Below are positions 19,001-24,443 of a stretch of 53,588 bases of DNA, piece by piece; the stretch's first letter is position 1, and every line of letters begins with the position of its first letter. This DNA comes from Symbiodinium natans (taxonomy: Eukaryota; Sar; Dinophyceae; Suessiales; Symbiodiniaceae): positions 102,501-156,088 of the forward strand of contig CAJNDS010000365.1 in NCBI GenBank assembly GCA_905221605.1, written 5' to 3'. Under the pieces are notes generated by a model. It saw nothing but the letters and a program-made list of their open reading frames with translations. It was not told the origin of the DNA and ran no database searches. Position numbers and translations under genes: made by a program.

Positions 19001-21113
19001 TCCCGAAGTTTTCTCACTAATTGCTGTCGCAAACGAAAGGATTTCTGATCTGACAAAACGTGACCATTGTTAGAAAGAGAATAGCCAGCATCGCGTTGCG
19101 GTAGAAGGCGACCACGAGCTCTACCCAAAAACTTGACTGGGAGGTTCCCCAACCCCAGGCTATCATGCGCTTGCGCAACAAGGTGCTCAAACGACTCCGC
19201 AAAAGTACGAAATGCGTCATCCAAACAGTGATTAGCAATATGTTTGCAAGGGGTTTAGGGTTTAGGGTTTAGGGAATTAGCTTGTGGCTGGTTCAGGGCT
19301 CTGAGTCTAGGCCCATTTGATTTGAGTAGGGCATTGCCTGTTAGAATGTTCTGGGGCGCCCAGAGGATGACAGGACTTTGGCTGTAGGGTTTAGGGTTTA
19401 GGGTTTAGGGTTTAGGGTTTAGGGTTTAGGGTTTAGGGTTTAGGGTTTAGGGTTTAGGGTTTCTATCATTCCTGTACTCGGTTGGCCTTTGATATATTTG
19501 ACTGTTCCCTTTTGCCTGGTTCTACAAGGGGCCTCCACATCTTTCATATTTTTGCAAAGGGGTTCAAAGGACCCTATACCCCAAACCCTAAACCCTAAAC
19601 CCCAAACCCTAAACCCTAAACCCTAAACCCTAAACCCTAAACCCTAAACCCTAAACCCAGGAAAAGGTGGAGCTATCCCTCGATCGCGCCCCGAGGTTCC
19701 CACGCCGGCCGAGTCGCTGCCAGCAATGTCTCCGAAGTGCGAACCCAGGCCAGGGTGGGTTTAGGGTTTAGGGTTTAGGGTTTAGGGTTTAGGGTTTAGG
19801 GTTTAGGGTTTAGGGTTTAGGGTTTAGGGTTTAGGGTTTAGGGGTTAGGGTTTAGGGTTTAGGGGTTAGGCTTTAGGGTTTAGGGTTTAGGGTTCGGGCT
19901 AGACACCCCAATACCCCCCTTTTTACTCTCAGTCCTTAATCCCATTAAGGAGTGTCAGTGACATCCCAACCTATACCCTATAAGCCCTAGAACCCTAAAA
20001 GCCACAGAAAGTCTATCAACCCTAGAAACCCTATAGAAACCCTTTAGAAGCCCCAGAAACCCTGTAAACCCTGTAAACCCTATAAACCCTAAACCCGAAC
20101 ACCAATCTGCAGAGCTGGGGTTTGGGGTGACCAGCTAGCAGAGAGAGAAAGAACAGGTAAGAGCTTGCACGCAGAGGCGAGACAGGCGAGACTTCCATCA
20201 AGCCTAAAATCCAGACACAAAGATGGATCGCCAGAAGAAGGCCACAATGCCTAGCAAGAACCCCTAAGCCTGAGCCCTACACCCCTCTCTCAGTAAAACC
20301 TAAGCCCCCGAACAGCCCTGAAGGCCAGAACATCGGCAAAACTTGCTGAACCCTCAAACAATCCCTACGCCCGAAACCAGACCCCAAACCCTAAACCCTA
20401 ATGTTGCACCCGCAATATTCTAGGGGGCCGCTATTATGAAAAGTTTTCCGGCTATTCAGGATCTGGACCCTCTGTTTTGGGGGTCCGCTATAATGAAAAG
20501 TTTTCGGGCCGTGACTGTTTTTTTGAGGGTGTCAGGAAGGCATAAGCTTCTCGAGAAGGAGAGATACTTGAAGCCTGAAGCCTCGACCTGTCCAGGATCT
20601 CCGACAATCTTCTTTTTTCAGGGCGCCTTTTCTTTATAAATTCCTTACTTAAAACTAGATGATTCCATAGGCGAATCATATCCGGAAAGGGGGTACCTTA
20701 CGGAGGCCTCCGGACACACTTTAATACCTTTGTTTGGGGGCCCGCTATAATGCAAGCTCCCGGGGCCCGGGGCTCAGTCCTTCGGTTTTCAGGAAGGCAT
20801 AAGCTTTCTCGAGAAGAAGGGATACTTGAAGCCTGAAGCCTCGACCTTTCCAGGGTCGGGGGTAGCTTAGGGAGGCCTCCGGGCTCCGGACCCCCCCCCC
20901 CCCGACTGTTTGGGGTCTTTTTTTATTCAGGGTCGCGACTGTTGAGGGGGGGGGGTAACTTATTAAAGCAGGTCCAACATTAACCCCTCTTACCCCCCCC
21001 CCCCCCAAAAAAAAAAAAATGAAAAAAAACACACACACAAAAAGACAACTAAGACCTTCACTGCTTACGCCAGGTGCATCGGCGCCACGTCGCACGTCGA
21101 AGTCGGCTTCGAG
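13011..21113 (+). CDS. nine-exon gene segment spanning the retroelement
   Basis: Exons 13011-13115, 13351-13428, 14502-14567, 14650-14755, 15015-15044, 15368-15439, 19661-19758, 20113-20156 and 21074-21113 can be joined without a stop. Samples are RAECLSDWPSLAQSTERSLA (exon 2), TCLALVSGVAQ (end of exon 4), PKLGPEVREVG (exon 6) and AGVWGDQLAERERT (exon 8, ending at the full-consensus donor GTAAGA). Donors of exons 1, 5 and 7 are GTTTAGGG; exon 2 ends at GTTTTTG and exon 6 at GTGGGGTTTAGGG. Intron 6 (15440-19660) holds the antisense retroelement. Several exons are open in more than one frame, so the joined frame is tentative. No family recognised. Confidence 0.42.
13440..13580. repeat. TTTAGGG array with tttgggg variants
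   Basis: About 18 units on the donor side of the 13351-13428 exon. Confidence 0.93.
13581..14480. other. long degenerate CCCTAAA-like stretch
   Basis: Decayed telomeric units (ccctgag, cccgaaa, ccctaag, cccaaag) interspersed with short unique sequence, plus a C22 tract at 14219-14240. Plus-strand composition is strongly C+A-rich. I see no exon. Confidence 0.6.
15045..15166. repeat. TTTAGGG array, 17 copies
   Basis: Perfect, starting at the donor GT after tcag. Confidence 0.97.
15765..17009 (-). CDS. RNase H domain protein of LINE
   Basis: A 414-aa frame with a type I RNase H fold near residues 55-205. Catalytic residues are visible as FFTDGS (D62), NNKAELYAI (E109), IYTDSKY (D128) and HNDAADGEA (about D199), with the conserved His region ASHQRHDQ before it. 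In the retroelement it removes RNA from the RNA:DNA hybrid. Its start overlaps the RT frame by 68 nt in the +1 frame, so it is probably the downstream part of one polyprotein, reached by a frameshift or separated by a 1-bp mutation. The C-terminal 200 residues match nothing I recognise. Confidence 0.85.
   Translation of the reverse strand: MQRATVCLWVPYLISKSNWHAVRVAGLFPVPSQQSNHFRFLNEIPDVQFEPILDESVHFFTDGSTKYGTNQCLALSSWAIVRASPESLQSVKVASGCLPGALQTNNKAELYAIWQVLRHAVSGVIYTDSKYCFHGCRLLQRRGWIESDWRRFSHYGLWRKVWEAFGDHAQRWQFVKVASHQRHDQAHSFFELWCSTHNDAADGEAKKANLLRTSDFWNNHSHLQRVFRDRGEAQKKLALLQDRVSVISKRTAADAGQQVWDIAEDLWAIHRNKLRMLQNDRFQSMPSGELEFDGDGFLMHQPFATLLWDFLRHQQWSSDSDGFSLYELYFLFTRRTGWLAPVNIAKIPSKQRPLALQSCIAKACWAHETDWAHLLLVRPTLSEQCRIFFFILRAVFHRMSIPWQIVEGQLRERH
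16942..19224 (-). CDS. reverse transcriptase of LINE
   Basis: A 760-aa frame. The RT domain runs from about residue 310 to 620: LDGFSNAELK (about 325), ARPITILGTIYRVW (about 382), motif A MDLTKAFNLIP (D450), motif B GVPEGCPVS (about 506), motif C SYVDNWSV (about 540). The usual second catalytic Asp of YADD is Asn here (YVDN), a variant I associate with dinoflagellate LINE-like RTs. The N-terminal 300 residues lie where a linker between endonuclease and RT is expected, and the endonuclease itself is absent. The frame ends at 16942 within sequence that reads GGTTAGGGTTGCGGGG, next to the shift into the RNase H frame. Confidence 0.88.
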   Translation of the reverse strand: MDDAFRTFAESFEHLVAQAHDSLGLGNLPVKFLGRARGRLLPQRDAGYSLSNNGHVLSDQKSFRLRQQLVRKLRELVRSMEQQMPCNAALNLQRWHAIVNARGFPNGFPQWVLDNDIADYVPEMPSLQWLQSVLQAVLYEEEQWVSVVKARQYQLNKARMDADWEAGGSMHAAALKQLSAPSLQSLAQATPVQVAPLRTTKGTPASYRVVQGPLPHPGDVWKVGKNKALIKRVEGDFVTLDVPYKEGMRVREVSHLTWNSDPAFLAGEISSFWKQFWHSPKRADLDFVQNQLRFLPSLQPFDDHISVTELQWVLKKLPKKKARGLDGFSNAELKAMPADLRAMLLTLLNTFTQTAVWPQVLTQAVVSLLSKVDVPTEASDARPITILGTIYRVWATCMTMKIIVHLLPSLPSTLYGCIPGRSPMDMAWSLQSSIEETFYSQASLAGASMDLTKAFNLIPRDGFQVIARQLGWPNTLLRAHDAFLRGLNRFFCFGGTLYRPTSSSVGVPEGCPVSVAAMMVITWVADARMRTMTHVSLHSYVDNWSVQHSDANIVLQATANAVETIESLAMSMSFDKLKMYATDVKARKFLRASQISGHSLQVVHDFKDLGVFFCAVQGQTAKGFNVRFEKMQHRFQKLQVVRWSDFRKAKSLSRVILPGVLYGSELVHISTSSFRKLRGRCSSALWGRSNQRDHFLAPLLSAADIYEPFLIVFQKRWQSLQKGIRQDPVNIVRHWNMVLAAGHSMLVGPISYFQEQLARG
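19387..19462. repeat. TTTAGGG array, about 11 copies
   Basis: Perfect units 140 bp downstream of the retroelement insertion, in the same intron. Confidence 0.95.
19590..19658. repeat. CCCTAAA array
   Basis: It runs into cccag, the acceptor of exon 19661-19758. Confidence 0.95.
19759..19893. repeat. TTTAGGG array, about 19 copies
   Basis: Starts at the donor of exon 19661-19758. Contains two ggggttaggg variants near its 3' end. Confidence 0.96.
20157..20417. other. open frame in spacer
   Basis: A frame from about 20202 stays open for about 50 codons (LARTPKPEPYTPLSVKPKPP...) without an ATG. It could be an exon, but no matching splice pair was found. Confidence 0.25.
20418..20865. repeat. 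two copies of a dispersed repeat
   Basis: gccgctattatgaaaagttt (20427) and cccgctataatgcaagctcc (20740) begin related units. Both continue with aaggcataagctt, gatacttgaagcctgaagcc and tcgacct. A half-unit restart occurs at 20484. Copies diverge by roughly 15-20 percent. Confidence 0.7.
20880..21030. repeat. homopolymer cluster: C, G, then C/A tracts
   Basis: C14 near 20890, G9 near 20945, and a composite C-run followed by A13 at 20992-21019. The same C(n)A(n) composite occurs at 22612, 32251 and 33156. Confidence 0.85.
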
Positions 21114-21189
21114 GTGTGAGAATTTGGGTTTTGGGGGTTTGGGTTTAGCGTTTAGGGTCTAGGGTTTAGGGTTTCGGGTTTAGGCTTTA

Positions 21190-21920
21190 GGGTTCTGTTG
21201 TAGAGGAATCAGGTTTGTTAACAACATCATATAACTTATGTGATGTAAACCTCCGAGTTAGGCTACAGTATCTACGGTCGAACTGTATATTGCGAAAACC
21301 ACAAAACTTGTTTGGAGTCTCAGATATTTCTTATATCGCCAGTTGAAATAAGAAAGTTGGAATCCTGGTGAGAGTCTTAAAGAGATTTCTTATTTGGCCG
21401 GTGGGGCCCTTGGGGTAAGGAGGGGGGGGGTCCCTTTGGTGAGGGAGTTGGAAAGCGCGAGATTTGGAGCTTTGCGCTTTCCAACTTGTGCGGGTCGCGG
21501 GCCCCCACCCGGAAAGAAACGTAGAAAACCTGCTGGAAGCAGCCGTTGCCAACAGTTTCTTCTGTTGAAAGGCTGTCGGGGGGGGGGTGGGGGGGGGGGG
21601 CAGTTCCTTGTTTTGGTCCCTTTCTCCCCGTAATGAAACCCTTATAGGCCCTTCGTAGCCTGAAATTCTGCATAAGCTAACAGAATGACAAAATGGGATT
21701 TTCTCCTGGGCGAGAGTCTCAAATATTTTTGTTTCTAGGCCGGCCAGAGTCTAATTTCTTGTTTGAGAACATTTCTTATCATCAGGCTAGACCGTAGTAC
21801 AGCAAGCGTCAATACTTGGAATCATTGCATGAAAAAGTAACCTACGAGGGAAGCCGAAATCTGCCTGTAAGGACCTATTGCCCGAGCTGGCTGTGAAGGA
21901 ACCTTAACCTTTCCACTGAG
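21190..21920. other. spacer with inverted repeat
   Basis: Contains a perfect 11-bp hairpin arm pair, ttggaaagcgc / gcgctttccaa (about 21448-21485), G-tracts near 21420 and 21585, and three agagtct(c/t)aaa.attt motifs. No exon supported. Confidence 0.5.
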
Positions 21921-22076
21921 ACCCCCAAGCTCCAAACGTCGAACCCCAAACCCTAACCCCTAAACCCCCAATTCCTAAACCCTAAAACCCTACACCCCAA
22001 ACCCTGAACCCTGAACCCTAAACCCCTAAACCCTCAACCCCAAACCCTAAACCCTAAATCCTTAACTCCATGGCAG

Positions 22077-23430
22077 GTGACAGCACTGCGCGGCAGCAGC
22101 ACGCTGACTGCACCTTGACCCTCCGGAAGCAGTTTTGTTTTTTTCATGTGTGTAGGGTTTAGGGTTTAGGGTCTAGGCGGTCTAGGGCTTAGGGCTCAGG
22201 GGTTAGGGTTCGAAGCTCACTCCGCCCTCTGAAATTCCCAAAGATTTCAAGCCCTAAGCCCTAAGCGCTAGACCCTAAACCCTAAACCCCAAACCCTAAA
22301 CCCTAAACCCCAAACTCCTTACGTGGAAGGTCGCAACCCTAAACCGGTCTGGGTGAGGTGGCGGCCTCAAGGCGAAGCAACGAAATCCGACTCTTTCAGC
22401 GCCTTGGGCTCACCTGGTTAGCCCAGTGGTGCCCTTTTGCCCTTCCTGGAGTTTTAGGGTTTAGGGTTTAGGGTTTAGGGTTTAGGGTTTAGGGTTCAGG
22501 GTTCAGGGTTCAGGGTTCAGGGTTTAGGTTTAGGGTTTAGGGTTTAGGGTTCAGGGTGGCCCAGTGGTACCCTTTTCCCCTGTTTTTGGTTCAAGGTTCT
22601 CATCTGAAGCAGCCAACCCCCCCCCCCCAAAAAAAAAAAACAAAAAGGGCACCCTTACTGTAATATGGTTACTCGGCTACCAAGTTATGCGCCAAAGGGT
22701 CCGAGCCTGATTTGAAAACACATGGGGAGGTTTAAACTGGTATTTGTTTACTATGGTTCTAAGGGCAGTATAGAAACCCTGAACCACGGGTACACGAAGC
22801 CCCGAACCTTTTAAAACAGCTTGAAGCCCTCCCCTGAGGTTTCTAAGGCCGTGAACCATACGGCGCCACAAGCCCCAACGCCTTAGAGCCTGCACAAGCT
22901 CCATTGACCCTGATCCCAGAACCCTTTTCCAAAAACCTTTGAACCCTGAATTTCGAACCTCTAAACCCTAAACCCTCAAATGCTCCCTGACCCTAAACCC
23001 TAAACCCTAAACCCTAAACCCTAAACCCTAAACCCTAAACTCCCGAGGAGCCGAAACTTGGGAAGGCTTCCTGCACTTCGCCTCGTCGGCCGGCCGGGTG
23101 TGGACGCGCTGGACCTGGCCCCTGAGAATCTCGAGAGCTGTTAGTATTTGTCTAGTTAAATAGTGTTTAAAGTGTAAGTGTATGAGTGTATGCATGTGTA
23201 TATACATACATACATACATACATACCTACATACCTACATACCTACATACATACATACATGCATACATACATGGGGGTTGTTCTAACCCCTTTTCTCTTGT
23301 GGCTCCAGTACACGCAGGCTGGGTTTCAGAAGGCATGGTTTTTACCTCGAGCGCGGAAGTCGCGGAAGTGCGAGCGGAAGCTCTGGGGGGTGACCCACAT
23401 CTGGAGCCACACGGTCCGAATGATTTTTAG
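22077..23430 (+). CDS. three-exon gene 3' end, stop TAG
   Basis: Exons 22077-22131, 23048-23139 and 23309-23430 join in one frame. Samples are STARQQHADCTLTLRK, RLPALRLVGRPGVDALDLAP and GWVSEGMVFTSSAEVAEVRA, ending at TAG 23428. Acceptors are tccatggcag, ctcccgag after a CCCTAAA array, and tgtggctccag. Intron 1 carries a TGGTAGCCC-type element with a telomeric array inside (22417-22684). Intron 2 holds a CATA microsatellite in place of telomeric repeats. The last exon is also open in another frame. No family recognised. Confidence 0.5.
22417..22684 (+). mobile_element. TGGTAGCCC-family introner-like element carrying a TTTAGGG array
   Basis: Left end ggttagcccagtggtgccc, right end atatggttactcggctaccaag. 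Inside it, a TTTAGGG array (22453-22557) is followed by a second copy of the left end (gtggcccagtggtaccc). A C11A12 tract lies at 22612-22640. GT near the left TIR and AG at the right TIR fit an intron. Confidence 0.6.
22836..22962. repeat. dispersed repeat, copy 1
   Basis: Matches 24200-24333 at about 80 percent by eye. Shared segments include cacaagccccaac, cttagagcctgcacaagctc and tccattgacc. Confidence 0.75.
23165..23275. repeat. CATA/CCTA microsatellite
   Basis: catacatacatac units interrupted by ctacatac blocks. It lies within the last intron of the 22077-23430 model. Confidence 0.95.
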
Positions 23431-23574
23431 CCCTCCAAGAATCCAACGGCGGGGCGAGGGGGGGGGGGGGGGGGGGGGGGGGGGGAGGCTGCGAATGTGA
23501 TCTGCTGGGCAGGTGTATGTGACAAATAGGCCGCTCCACTATATGTTCAAGATTCAGCCGTGAAGGAGTAGATC
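23431..23574. other. poly-G tract and short spacer
   Basis: A G-run of about 26 at 23460-23485 follows the proposed stop of the previous gene. Confidence 0.7.
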
Positions 23575-23838
23575 ATGTTTGCTGGCATGCTGGGCGTCGT
23601 CAGCAGTGCTGTAGCCGGGACTCTCTTTGCGAGCCATATCCTTAAGCCGAGCTCCCAGATAGTGATCCCCTCTGGAGAACAACGCTGCCATCGTAGCTGC
23701 GAGTGCACGTCGAGCCAGTCTCTTCTGCCTTGCCTTTGCACGGCTTGCGTGGCCATCGCGTGGGGGACCTGGAGTTATGGCCGGCTCGCCGATGAGGCCG
23801 CTAAGGCCTGGTGTAAGTTGAACTTGTTGTACTCCTAA
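23575..23838 (+). CDS. small Cys-rich membrane protein candidate, 87 aa
   Basis: ATG to TAA, uninterrupted and without telomeric arrays. The N-terminus MFAGMLGVVSSAVAGTLF is hydrophobic and could be a signal anchor. A RCHRSCEC cluster follows at about residues 37-44, then a second hydrophobic segment CLCTACVAIAWGTWSYG. Cys/His cluster followed by a membrane segment is a layout I associate with repetitive dinoflagellate retroelement or membrane ORFs, but the match is impressionistic. The opposite strand (23547-23756) is also open. Confidence 0.35.
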   Translation: MFAGMLGVVSSAVAGTLFASHILKPSSQIVIPSGEQRCHRSCECTSSQSLLPCLCTACVAIAWGTWSYGRLADEAAKAWCKLNLLYS

Positions 23839-24199
23839 ACCCAGAAGTCGCTCTCGAAGGACTGCAAACGAAACCTGGGCAAGAAGTTCTCTGAAGTTCA
23901 GGCTCGATGTCCCGAATGCCCCAAACTCACTTGCTGTGGAAGATTGAAGGCTTCAAAACATGGGGACGGCTGGTCTCATATGCTGGGCGGGCAAAAAGGG
24001 TTAAAATTGTTTGTGGGTTTTCTTCGAACATATGACCTTCCAAGATGAAACTGAGAAAATGCGCCCCTCCAATCCCAGACTCAGAAAAACGAATTTCGCA
24101 GGCCGCCTGAGCAAACAACTTGTCATAGTATGGTCCGTTTTTCGAATACCCGTACGCGTCGGGTTCCGTATTGCAACAGTGATCCCAACAGGGCTCCCC

Positions 24200-24333
24200 G
24201 AGGTTTCTCAGGTTTCGGGTTATGAGCCATAGCACCACAAGCCCCAACCCCTTAGAACCTCCATAAGCTCCATTGACCTTGACCCGAAAGCCCTTTCCCA
24301 AAAGCCGTTGAACTCTGAATTTTGAACCTCTGA
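24200..24333. repeat. dispersed repeat, copy 2
   Basis: Partner of 22836-22962. Begins gaggtttct and ends tttgaacctctga. Confidence 0.75.
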
Positions 24334-24443
24334 ATCGTGATCTCAGTATGGGTGCCCGAGAGCGGAAGCCCCGTGTCAGAAGCTGTGCCCGGAACATGAT
24401 ACAGGCCTAGCTAACTTCCAATTCTGTCTCGATAGCCCCTCAA

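Larger units (their letters stand above)
15477..19244 (-). mobile_element. LINE-type retroelement, 5'-truncated, inserted in telomeric repeat
   Basis: The element lies between ttagggtttggggtttatgcaag on the left and tgtttgcaaggggtttaggg on the right. TGCAAG (or the 8/10-matching TTTATGCAAG / TGTTTGCAAG) is the candidate target-site duplication. It encodes RT then RNase H on the minus strand. No apurinic endonuclease is present upstream of the RT, so the 5' end is truncated. The RH frame is followed by about 290 nt of 3' sequence without a poly-A tail. Confidence 0.85.

Noticed and set aside
20745-21673. Minus-strand frames rich in Gly/Pro near homopolymer tracts
   Set aside because: Composition artefacts around G/C runs; no motifs.
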